DNA from: Paracoccaceae bacterium
GTDB lineage: Bacteria; Pseudomonadota; Alphaproteobacteria; Rhodobacterales; Rhodobacteraceae
Assembly: GCA_014323785.1 (NCBI GenBank)
Contig: JACONJ010000025.1
Coordinates: 61,676 to 125,675 of the forward strand
DNA length: 64,000 nucleotides
Direction of reading: 5' to 3'
Both the position numbers and the translations under genes were made by a program. The notes beneath the pieces were generated by a model. The model saw only the letters and a list, made by a program, of their open reading frames with translations. It had not been told where the DNA came from and searched no databases. Below are positions 28,952-37,183 of this stretch, piece by piece; the stretch's first letter is position 1, and each line of letters starts with the position of its first letter.

Positions 28952-29958
28952 TGCCGGATATATCTTCTACCCTCGACAGGCTTGACGGGCTCGTTGCGCT
29001 TGATGTGGGCAATCGCGGTATTGAGCCGCTTTACTCCATGGCACGCGCGCAAACCGGGGAGTCCCTGATCGGGAAAGCTGCACAAATGCTGCTGGATGTC
29101 CCGGAAAGGGGTACTGTCATTGCAACGACGGGTTCAGTCTCACGCGCATGGATTTCCGGTGGGATCGGTGAAAATGATGGTCCGTCCGGTGCTGCTGCTG
29201 TGATCCGCTCACTGGTTCTGGCACGTCGGGCGAAGGTTGTGGTGCTGATCGAAGAGGCCCTGATCCGCCCCATGGCCCGGGTGCTGGAGGCGGCGGGTCT
29301 GTCCGTTGTGGACCGGGCAGCGGCGCGGCGGGCGGCGGATGATGGCTCTATGGCCTGCGTCGTGGTAGAGGGCTATCCGCTCACCGATGAAGCTGGTGCG
29401 GCAGCGGCGGGGCCACTGCTGGATGTGCTGAAGCCGGATCTCTTCTTCTCGACCGAGCGCGTCGGGCGGAACAAGAATGGCATTTATTACAACATGCGCG
29501 GGCGCGATTACGGGATGGGGCGGGCGCGGATCGATATTGTGTTTGATGTGGCGGCGGCACGCGGTTTTCCCACGCTGGCGGTCGGCGATGGTGGCAATGA
29601 GATCGGCATGGGCAATGTAGCAGAGGCAGTCGCGTGCGCGATTCCCTTTGGCGCGCAGGGCGATTGCCCCTGTGGCGGCGGTATCGGTGCGGTCTCACGG
29701 GCTGGCCATCTGGTCGTCGCAGCCTTGTCGAACTGGGGCTGCACTGCGATTTCGGCGGCCATGGCGGCCAAAACCGGCAATCCTCGCCTGCTGCATACGC
29801 CGGAGGCAGAGGAACGTTTGCTCGAGGTTATGACGGCGGAGGGTCTGATCAACTCGACCCATGGAATTATTGACCCGAATGTGGACGGCATCCCCAAGGC
29901 TACGCATATCGCTGTTGCCGAACTCGCGCGCAGCATCGTTGCGCCACATCTGCCATGA
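28951..29958 (+). CDS. DUF4392 protein (D-glutamate cyclase C-terminal domain-like)
   Basis: Protein of 335 residues. It fits the DUF4392 family: an N-terminal RGIEPLY-like NRGIEPLYSMARA, VIATTGSVSRAW, DLFFSTERVGRNKNGIYYNMRG and the glycine-rich VGDGGNEIGMGNV. In mammals this domain is the C-terminal half of mitochondrial D-glutamate cyclase, which interconverts D-glutamate and 5-oxo-D-proline. The ATG shares a base with the previous stop, and the DUF1445 gene that corresponds to the other half starts 4 bases before this gene's end. Function in bacteria is inferred, not shown. Confidence 0.8.
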   Translation: MPDISSTLDRLDGLVALDVGNRGIEPLYSMARAQTGESLIGKAAQMLLDVPERGTVIATTGSVSRAWISGGIGENDGPSGAAAVIRSLVLARRAKVVVLIEEALIRPMARVLEAAGLSVVDRAAARRAADDGSMACVVVEGYPLTDEAGAAAAGPLLDVLKPDLFFSTERVGRNKNGIYYNMRGRDYGMGRARIDIVFDVAAARGFPTLAVGDGGNEIGMGNVAEAVACAIPFGAQGDCPCGGGIGAVSRAGHLVVAALSNWGCTAISAAMAAKTGNPRLLHTPEAEERLLEVMTAEGLINSTHGIIDPNVDGIPKATHIAVAELARSIVAPHLP

Positions 29959-30731
29959 CCCCGCTTGCCGCCCGTCGTCTGATCCGGGCGGGTACGCATG
30001 CCCGTCCGACAGCGGGTCTTGCGCCGGGGGCGTTGCAGGCCAATCTGGTGATCCTGCCCGAGGCGGAGGCGCAGGATTTTGAAGCGTTTTGCGCGGCTAA
30101 TCCTAAACCATGCCCGCTTTTGGCCCGCACAGGGCCGGGTGACCCATTCCTGCTACAGCTGGGCGAAGATATCGATCTGCGTTACGATCTGCCCGGCTAT
30201 CACATATGGTATGATGGCCAGATGTCGGGCGAGCAGTTTGATATCGCCGCGCTTTGGCGTGATGATCTGGTCAGTTTTGCCTTGGGCTGTTCCTATGGGT
30301 TTGAGGCGGCACTACAAGAGGCAGGAATTGCGCTGCGCCATATTGATGCTGGTCACAATGTCTCAATGTATGACACCAGCTTGCCCGTCACACCCGCCGG
30401 GCGGTTCTTCGGCAACATGGTCGTTTCCATGCGCCCGATTCCGGCGGAACGTCTCGGGGATGTGCATCGTATTTGCGCAGAGTTTCCGCTCTGCCATGGC
30501 CCACCTGTCCATACAGGCCCCGCCGAAGAGATCGGCATCGCCGATCTGGCGCAGGTGAATTACGGCGATCCGACAGAGGTTGCTGTGGGCGAATCCCCGG
30601 TCTTCTGGGCCTGTGGTGTGACCCCCCAGAACGCGATCCGCACCAGTAAGCCGGGCTTTGCCATAACCCATGCCCCCGGCAAGATGCTGATCTGCGACCT
30701 GCCAGCAGGCGTGGCGACCATTAGTGCCTAG
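29955..30731 (+). CDS. DUF1445 putative hydro-lyase (D-glutamate cyclase N-terminal domain-like)
   Basis: Protein of 258 residues of the YcsI/DUF1445 family. Landmarks: RAGTHARPTAGLAPGALQAN at the N-terminus, DLVSFALGCSYGFEAALQEAG, RHIDAGHNVSMYDTSLP, VSMRPIP and the C-terminal VFWACGVTPQNAI with ITHAPGKMLICD. The family is annotated as putative hydro-lyase; the mammalian homologue is the N-terminal part of D-glutamate cyclase. It is the last gene of the rightward operon and overlaps the DUF4392 gene by 4 bases. Its end overlaps the end of the opposing aminotransferase gene by 4 bases. Confidence 0.85.
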   Translation: MTPLAARRLIRAGTHARPTAGLAPGALQANLVILPEAEAQDFEAFCAANPKPCPLLARTGPGDPFLLQLGEDIDLRYDLPGYHIWYDGQMSGEQFDIAALWRDDLVSFALGCSYGFEAALQEAGIALRHIDAGHNVSMYDTSLPVTPAGRFFGNMVVSMRPIPAERLGDVHRICAEFPLCHGPPVHTGPAEEIGIADLAQVNYGDPTEVAVGESPVFWACGVTPQNAIRTSKPGFAITHAPGKMLICDLPAGVATISA

Positions 30732-31981
30732 GCACCCAGCTCTTTGACCGCAGCGAGCAGTTTGGCCACTTCGCCTGCGGTGTTGTAGTGGCACATGGAG
30801 ATGCGAATGCAATCGGGTAGCCCCAGTGGGGTCAGAACGTTGCCACTATAGTGGTCCGCCTTGCGGGTATGGGTGCGGATGCCCTGGGCATTCAAAATCT
30901 TAACCACATCCTCAGAGGCACGACCCTTCACGGTGATAGATACCAGCCCTTCGCGCGCGGGATTGTCGGCACCCGCCAGGATTGTGACACGGCCCATATC
31001 GCGTAAGCCGGGCAGATTGCCGGTGCCGTTGATCATCGTATTTGTCAGGTGCGTTTCATAGGCATGGATGGCACGCCCGGCCGCCTCAATCCGCTTGCGT
31101 GGATGCGTCTCGTCAGACACCTCTCCGCCGAGCCAGTCGAAATAGGCCACGACATCCGACACCGTGGCATAAGAACCAGTGTCACGCGTGCCAAATTCCC
31201 ATCCGGTCGCAGGCGCATCGATCAGCATGTCATGGGGCTGTGTGCTCAGTCTGTCGGAAATCCAGGCGATTCCGTAGCCATGACGCGAAAACACCTTGTA
31301 GGGCGAAATCGCGTAGCCGTCGACATTGTAGGCCTCAAGATCAAGGTGCCCATGTGCGGCATGCTGGATGCCATCGACGATGATCAGGCAGTCGGGCGAG
31401 ATTTCCCGGATCGCGGCAGAAATCGCCGCCACATCCATGCCCATCCCCGTGACCGGAGAGGCATGCAGGATCGTGGCCACCGCGATATCCGGCGTCATCA
31501 AGGCACGATAATCATCTGCCGTGACAAGCCCGCTTGCATCGTCATGGACCACGTTGACATAGTTCAGCCCCGCGATTCCGGCCCAGCGCCGCGCCGCGCT
31601 GCGGGTCGCGGGATGTTCAATAGAGGAACCGATGACCTTCGCCCCTTTCGGCGCATTCAGGCACGCCGTGCGGATCATGCGAAAGAGCAGCTCTGTACCG
31701 CTTTCCCCGGCAAAAAACTGTCCTGAAGTGGCATTCATGAAAACGGCCAGGTCCGCCTTGGCCTTATTGATCACGCCTTGCATACCCTGCCCCGCCGGAT
31801 TGACGCGCCCGGGATTGTCCGGGATCGCAGCATAAAACCCGGATGTCTTGACCACCGATTTCAGCGTTAACGCCCCACCTGCATTCTCAAAAAAAATCCG
31901 CTCTCCTTGAAACGGGCAACTGTCTACATGGGCAAAGCGATTGCGGATGGCATCCAGCAGGCCGGGGATGTCTTGAATCAT
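30728..31981 (-). CDS. Class V aminotransferase / cysteine desulfurase-like protein
   Basis: PLP enzyme of 417 residues, fold type I. Landmarks: RIFFENAGGALTLKSVV at the N-terminus, GSSIEHPATRSAARRW, IIVDGIQHAAHGHLDL and the Schiff-base lysine in ISPYKVFSRHGYG. The start resembles the VC1184-type cysteine desulfurase-like group; relatives include isopenicillin N epimerase and serine-pyruvate-type enzymes. It converges tail to tail on the D-glutamate cyclase-like genes, so a racemase, lyase or transaminase role on an amino acid is plausible. AAGG lies at about 11 bases before the ATG. Confidence 0.8.
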   Translation of the reverse strand: MIQDIPGLLDAIRNRFAHVDSCPFQGERIFFENAGGALTLKSVVKTSGFYAAIPDNPGRVNPAGQGMQGVINKAKADLAVFMNATSGQFFAGESGTELLFRMIRTACLNAPKGAKVIGSSIEHPATRSAARRWAGIAGLNYVNVVHDDASGLVTADDYRALMTPDIAVATILHASPVTGMGMDVAAISAAIREISPDCLIIVDGIQHAAHGHLDLEAYNVDGYAISPYKVFSRHGYGIAWISDRLSTQPHDMLIDAPATGWEFGTRDTGSYATVSDVVAYFDWLGGEVSDETHPRKRIEAAGRAIHAYETHLTNTMINGTGNLPGLRDMGRVTILAGADNPAREGLVSITVKGRASEDVVKILNAQGIRTHTRKADHYSGNVLTPLGLPDCIRISMCHYNTAGEVAKLLAAVKELGA

Positions 31982-32039
31982 AACCTTCGATCCTTGTTCT
32001 AATGGCGACAGCTTGAATTATCTGTCAGGAGGGGGAGAG

Positions 32040-32270
32040 ATGTGGCGCGTTTGCGACCATCTGGGCGGGGCCAAGTCGCAGTCTGATCACATGCTTTGCG
32101 CACGATGTTCCAGGCATCTTCTAAAGTGCTTTGGAAGCGATCCGCTGAATAGTGTGCTGAACCAGCCTATCGATATTGCCATGGTCTCGGGAACCATGAC
32201 GCAGGTTAGTCTGAACGGTAAACGAATCTTTGCGAGCCTCTTTGCTATTTATCACACCGCCCTTCTGTAG
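32040..32270 (+). CDS. Possible small cysteine-containing protein (76 residues)
   Basis: ATG at 32040 with a strong AGGAGG (32027-32032) 7 bases upstream opens a 76-residue frame containing a CARCSRHLLKC cluster. It lies alone in the 358-base space between the aminotransferase gene and the first flavoprotein gene, on the opposite strand from both. I recognise no family. The region must also contain the promoter of the aminotransferase gene, so the frame may be chance; the rest of 31982-32340 shows nothing I can support. Confidence 0.25.
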   Translation: MWRVCDHLGGAKSQSDHMLCARCSRHLLKCFGSDPLNSVLNQPIDIAMVSGTMTQVSLNGKRIFASLFAIYHTALL

Positions 32271-32340
32271 ACTGTCCGGGCATGATTTTATCGATGGTGC
32301 GGCCTGCCAGATGCCAGATTTCGCGTGATGTGACAGGCGG

Positions 32341-34755
32341 TTAACCGCGCACCCTTGCCGTGCCTGGATCGTAAAGCGCACGCAGGCTTGCATCGGCCTT
32401 AACGCGTCGCCCCGCGACAAGGATCTCATAGGCCGCATCGGCCAGATTTTTCACCGGCTGCCCGTCCTGCCGCGTAACGTAGCCCATGCCGATGGCCCCG
32501 CCGACGCTCCAGCCATAGCTCGCGGAAGTCAGCCGCCCCACAACCTTGCCATTGCGCATGATCGGCTCTTTACCAAAAGTCAGGGCCTCCGGATCCTGCA
32601 ACTGAAAGGACAAAAGTCTGCTCCCAGGCCCGGTTGCCTTGCGTGCCAGAATAGCCTCCTTGCCGGTAAAGACCGTGTCAAAATCACATGCAAAGGTAAG
32701 TCCGGCTTCCACGGGGCTGTCAAAGGGTCCAATGTCATGGCCCCAATGTCGAAAACCCTTTTCGATGCGGCAACTGTCCACTGCCATGCCGCCACAAAGG
32801 CGCGGGGCCTTTGGGGTAGCCATGATTGTCTCAAACACTTGTTGGGCATATTCGGACGGGATATGCAGCTCCCAGCCCAGCTCCCCCACATAGGTGATCC
32901 GCTGCGCCCGCACCGGCGCGTGGCCGATATGCAGATTCTGCCACGTGCTGAAAGGGAAGGCGTCGTTGGATAGATCGCCTTTGACCAGCCTGCTTAGGAA
33001 ATCACGGCTCCGTGGCCCCATGATGGCAAGTGTCGCCTCGGACGAGGTGACATTGACCACGCTGGTGTCGCTGCCCGCGAGTTGGGCTCTGAGCCAGCGT
33101 TCCGTCTGTGGCTCCGCTCCGGCAGAGGCCATAACAGCATAGCGGGTCTCGCCCAAGCGTGCGACAGTCACATCCGCTTCGATCCCGCCTTGGACGTTGA
33201 ACATTTGTGTGTAAACCAGCGCACCGGGGGCGATAGCCATATGCGCCCCGCAGATGCGCTGCATCTGGGCTTCCGCGCTTGAGCCATCGACGATGAAGCG
33301 CCCGAAAGTCAGGTCGATACATCCCAAGTCTTGCCGCAGGGCGATGTGCTCATCCCGCCAATCGTCAAACCACGGCTCCCGCCCGAAACCGTCGGTCATC
33401 TCGCGCCCATAATAGAGCGGGCGTTCCCACCCATTGGTACTGCCGAATTGCGCACCTGCTTTACGCAGATGCAGGTAATAGGGTGTTCGGCGCAAGCCCC
33501 GCGCTTGCGCTCTGCGCAGATAGGGCCAGTGCATCCCATAGGCATGGCTTAGCGTCTCGGCGGCTTTCGTCGCGGTGTAGCTGCGCGCGTTAAGACCCGG
33601 CACGATGCGGCGACTGTCCACATCTGTCAGGTCCATCGTCATGCGGCCTTGCATGATCCATTCCGCCAGTGCTTTGCCTGCGCCCGGCCCGTTCTGGATG
33701 CCCGTCGAGTTGAAACCCGCCACCAGCCAGTAGCCGCTAACCTCGGGAACCTGGCCAAGGTAGTGCTTGGCATCCGGGGTGAAGCTTTCTGGTCCGTTGA
33801 AGAACTTGCGAATACCGCTCTCGGCCAGGACCGGCACACGCTGCATCGCAGCTTCCAGGATGGGATAAAGGTGCTCCTTATCACAGGGCAATTCGTCGAA
33901 TTCAAACGTTTCGGGAAGGCCGTCCTTGGGTAGCCAAGGCGTGGCATTCGGCTCGGAACAGCCGATCAGAAGCTTGCCCGCATCTTCCTTGTAATAGGCG
34001 TACTCATCCAGCACCCGCAGTACCGGAAGGTCACCGGTTACGTCCTCAATCGGATCGGTCACGACATAATAATGGTTGGTGTAATGAAGCGGCACCTGCA
34101 CGCCGTGGGTCAGGGCGAATTCCCGCGCCCACATTCCAGTGGCGTTGACCACATGCTCGACGCGGATAAGGCCCTCAGTCGTCTCCACGCCTATGGCGCG
34201 GCCCCCCTCGATCATTACGCGCGTTACCTTGGTGTCTTCGAATATCTGTGCGCCGTTCATCCGTGCGCCCTTGGCAAGTGCCATCGTCGTGTCGATTGGG
34301 TTAGTATAGCCGTCACCGGGGAACCAGAATGCACTTTTTACGCCTTCAACTGAGAGCAGCGGCCAGTGCTCTTGCGCCTCAGCCAGGCTGATCTCTTCCG
34401 CGCGCAGGCCGCAGCCATGGGCGTAATCGACTTTGCGGCGCAGCTCCTCTGTCCGCTCAGCACTCAGTGCCACCGTCAGGGATCCATTGCGCCTGAAGCC
34501 AGTATTCTGGCCGGTTTCGTCCTCAAGAGATTCCAACAGATCGAGGCCGTATTGGGCCAGTGCAGACATGACCGGAACGCTTTGGATTTCACTCACAAGG
34601 CCAGCTGCATGCCATGTAGTGCCGGATGTCAGCTTCCTACGCTCAAACAGGGCGACGGGCCAGCCCGCCTTCGCCAGGTGATAGGCGGTTGCACAGCCAG
34701 CGATACCGCCGCCGATAATGGCGACATGCACACTGTCTGGAAGGGATGGGGCCAT
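32341..34755 (-). CDS. Dimethylglycine/sarcosine dehydrogenase-like flavoprotein, copy 1
   Basis: Protein of 804 residues with the DMGDH/SARDH layout: FAD-dependent DAO domain (GGGIAGCATAYHLAKAG at about 14-30), middle FAO domain at about 370-425, and GcvT-like folate-binding domains from about 430 to the end. The histidine in TSGTTWHAAGL matches the residue that carries covalent FAD in mammalian dimethylglycine dehydrogenase. Such enzymes oxidise N-methyl groups of N-methylated amino acids and pass the one-carbon unit to tetrahydrofolate. It is the last gene of the mttB-led operon and 5 bases after copy 2. Confidence 0.88.
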   Translation of the reverse strand: MAPSLPDSVHVAIIGGGIAGCATAYHLAKAGWPVALFERRKLTSGTTWHAAGLVSEIQSVPVMSALAQYGLDLLESLEDETGQNTGFRRNGSLTVALSAERTEELRRKVDYAHGCGLRAEEISLAEAQEHWPLLSVEGVKSAFWFPGDGYTNPIDTTMALAKGARMNGAQIFEDTKVTRVMIEGGRAIGVETTEGLIRVEHVVNATGMWAREFALTHGVQVPLHYTNHYYVVTDPIEDVTGDLPVLRVLDEYAYYKEDAGKLLIGCSEPNATPWLPKDGLPETFEFDELPCDKEHLYPILEAAMQRVPVLAESGIRKFFNGPESFTPDAKHYLGQVPEVSGYWLVAGFNSTGIQNGPGAGKALAEWIMQGRMTMDLTDVDSRRIVPGLNARSYTATKAAETLSHAYGMHWPYLRRAQARGLRRTPYYLHLRKAGAQFGSTNGWERPLYYGREMTDGFGREPWFDDWRDEHIALRQDLGCIDLTFGRFIVDGSSAEAQMQRICGAHMAIAPGALVYTQMFNVQGGIEADVTVARLGETRYAVMASAGAEPQTERWLRAQLAGSDTSVVNVTSSEATLAIMGPRSRDFLSRLVKGDLSNDAFPFSTWQNLHIGHAPVRAQRITYVGELGWELHIPSEYAQQVFETIMATPKAPRLCGGMAVDSCRIEKGFRHWGHDIGPFDSPVEAGLTFACDFDTVFTGKEAILARKATGPGSRLLSFQLQDPEALTFGKEPIMRNGKVVGRLTSASYGWSVGGAIGMGYVTRQDGQPVKNLADAAYEILVAGRRVKADASLRALYDPGTARVRG

Positions 34756-34760
34756 ACTGC

Positions 34761-37178
34761 CTACCCCCGCAACCGGCCGTTTTCCGGATCATAGAACGGC
34801 ACGCTCGCCACGGTTCCGTTCACGGGCTGCCCCAGCACTTCAATCTGGTAGACATCCCCTGGTGCGGCCGCTTCGGTCAAATAGCCAAGCGCGATCTGCT
34901 TGCCTATGCGAAAGCCCGTCCCGGCGGAACTGACATAGCCCACCGGTACACCATCCCGGCAGATCGGGTCTGACGACAGTGCTTCAGGCCCATGACCCTC
35001 CAGCACAAAAGCGGTGAAATGATAGCTCTTGGGTCGATCGGCCTGCGCCCGGAAAGCTTCCCGTCCGACAAAGCTGTTCTTTTTCATGCTGACGAAGTGC
35101 TCGATCCCTGCGTCAAAGGCGGTGTATTCAATCCCAAAATCCGCACCCCAGCCGTGATAGCCCTTTTCCAGCCGCATCGCGTTGAGTGCATAGGAGCCGA
35201 AATCGACCATCCCCTTATCCGTGCCATACCCTGTAATCGCCTGATAAACCGCGACCAGATCGGTGCTGCGCATATGCAGCTCCCACCCCAACTCGCCCAC
35301 ATAAGAGAGCCGTAGGGCAATCACCGGCGCACCGGCGATGGTAATCTCGCGCACGGACATCCAGGGTGCCGCCTCTTTCGACAGGCTGTCATCGGTCAGC
35401 GGTTGCAGAACATCGCGCGATTTAGGCCCCATGACCATCAAAGCGGCGTCAAACTCAGAGCCGCGGCACAGCATGACGCCTGTCTTGGGCAGGAATTGCG
35501 ACATCCAGTCATGATCGCGCTGGTCCGCGAGCGTAGGACCGAAGAGCAAGTATTTATTTTCGCCTAAACGCGCAATTGTTGCCTCGGACCAAATCTTGCC
35601 CTTGGGTGTCAGCATATAGCTGAGCTTGACCCGCCCCACCGACGGCATTGTCCCGCAGAAAACGTAATTGAGAAACTCCGTGGCCTTTGAACCTTCAACC
35701 TCGTAGCGGGTGAACCCGCCATGGTCCATCACGCCCACATTGTCGCGCACGCCCTCACATTCGGCCCGAACAGCATCATGCCAGGCTTCGTGACGGAAGC
35801 TGAGCCCACCATCATTCCTGACCGCATCGGTCTCAAACCAAAAGGCACGCTCCCATCCGGCGATCTGGCCAAACTGGGCACCCCTGGCCTTTAGCGTGTT
35901 ATAGAGTGGCGTAGTCTGCACCGGGCGACCCGCTTTCCACAGCCGGTGCGGATAGGGAATCGCGTATTGGTGTTCATAAAGCTCGGATGCGCGTTTGACG
36001 GTGTAGTCATAGCCCGCCCACTCCTCGCCAAAGCGGCGTGAATCCCAGAAGGACATGTCCCACTCTGTTTCGCCTTGCGTGATCCATTCGGTCAACGTTT
36101 TGCCGGCGGCAGCGGAATGCGTCACGCCCACAGGGAAACAGCAGGCATGGTAGAAGTTGGGCAGGCCGAAAGCCGGACCACAAAGCGGTGCACCGTCGGG
36201 GCTGTAGGGGACCGGGCCGTTCACGAAACGGCTCACGCCCACCTCGCCCAAAAGCGGCACATGTTCCAGCGCGGCCTCCAGTATCCCAGCTATATCGTCA
36301 ACTCTATCGGGGTAGAGTTGGTTGGCAAAGCAGTCGGGCATCCCGTCGAGCCAGGCCGGCCACCCCTTATGCCCGTAGGATCCCAGCAGTAGCCCGTTCC
36401 GCTCGCGACGAAGGTAATACATAATGTCGGGATCCCGCACGAGCGGGAAGTTCCTGGGGTCTGCCTCTAATTCACGCGAACTCTCGGTGACGAGGTATTG
36501 GTGCTCAAGTGTTACCACAGGCAGTTTTTGCCCCACCATCTCGCCTACGACACGACCATAATAGCCGCTGGCATTGATGACGATATCGCAAGTCACATCG
36601 CCTTTGTCTGTGCTCACCTGCCATTCGCCAGAGGGGCGACGCGCGATGGCCGTGACGCTGGTAAAACGGGCAATTTCAGCACCCAAGTTACGCGCACCCT
36701 TGGCCAGTGCCTGGGTCAATTGCGACGGGTCCACATCGCCTTCATAGGGGTCATAGATACCGCCGATGATTCCGTTGCCGGATCTGAAATAAGGATGCAT
36801 TGCATCCATCTCACCCGGTGTCAGCATGGCCATGTTGTAGCCGAGCCCTCTGGAAATCCCCACAATATGGTGGAACAGATCAATCCTTTCCTGGGTATGC
36901 GCGGGCCAGAACGCACCAGTATGACGATAGGTGATCGGGTAGTCGACATCTTCCGCCAGGTCTTTGTAGAGTCGCCATGCATAGTTGCCCGCACGCATCC
37001 CTCCCCAGGAGTTGGCATAGGTCGGGATGTTTCCCGCAGCGTGCCATGTTGAGCCACTGGTCAGTTCGTTCTTCTCTACAAGCAATGTATCGGTCACCCC
37101 CGCCTTGGCAAGGTGATAAAGGGTTGAGACGCCAACAACACCCCCCCCGATGATCACGACTTTTGCTTGGGTTTTCAT
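34761..37178 (-). CDS. Dimethylglycine/sarcosine dehydrogenase-like flavoprotein, copy 2
   Basis: Protein of 805 residues, tandem paralogue of the next gene and of nearly equal length. FAD-binding GGGVVGVSTLYHLAKAG is at about residues 11-27, the predicted flavinylation histidine in TSGSTWHAAGN, and the GcvT-like part covers about 435 to the end (SYVGELGWELHMRS is typical). The two copies differ widely in sequence, which suggests successive steps or different substrates, for example a dimethyl and a monomethyl compound. It starts 5 bases after the methyltransferase stop. Electron acceptor genes are not in the window. Confidence 0.88.
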   Translation of the reverse strand: MKTQAKVVIIGGGVVGVSTLYHLAKAGVTDTLLVEKNELTSGSTWHAAGNIPTYANSWGGMRAGNYAWRLYKDLAEDVDYPITYRHTGAFWPAHTQERIDLFHHIVGISRGLGYNMAMLTPGEMDAMHPYFRSGNGIIGGIYDPYEGDVDPSQLTQALAKGARNLGAEIARFTSVTAIARRPSGEWQVSTDKGDVTCDIVINASGYYGRVVGEMVGQKLPVVTLEHQYLVTESSRELEADPRNFPLVRDPDIMYYLRRERNGLLLGSYGHKGWPAWLDGMPDCFANQLYPDRVDDIAGILEAALEHVPLLGEVGVSRFVNGPVPYSPDGAPLCGPAFGLPNFYHACCFPVGVTHSAAAGKTLTEWITQGETEWDMSFWDSRRFGEEWAGYDYTVKRASELYEHQYAIPYPHRLWKAGRPVQTTPLYNTLKARGAQFGQIAGWERAFWFETDAVRNDGGLSFRHEAWHDAVRAECEGVRDNVGVMDHGGFTRYEVEGSKATEFLNYVFCGTMPSVGRVKLSYMLTPKGKIWSEATIARLGENKYLLFGPTLADQRDHDWMSQFLPKTGVMLCRGSEFDAALMVMGPKSRDVLQPLTDDSLSKEAAPWMSVREITIAGAPVIALRLSYVGELGWELHMRSTDLVAVYQAITGYGTDKGMVDFGSYALNAMRLEKGYHGWGADFGIEYTAFDAGIEHFVSMKKNSFVGREAFRAQADRPKSYHFTAFVLEGHGPEALSSDPICRDGVPVGYVSSAGTGFRIGKQIALGYLTEAAAPGDVYQIEVLGQPVNGTVASVPFYDPENGRLRG

Positions 37179-37183
37179 TGAGA

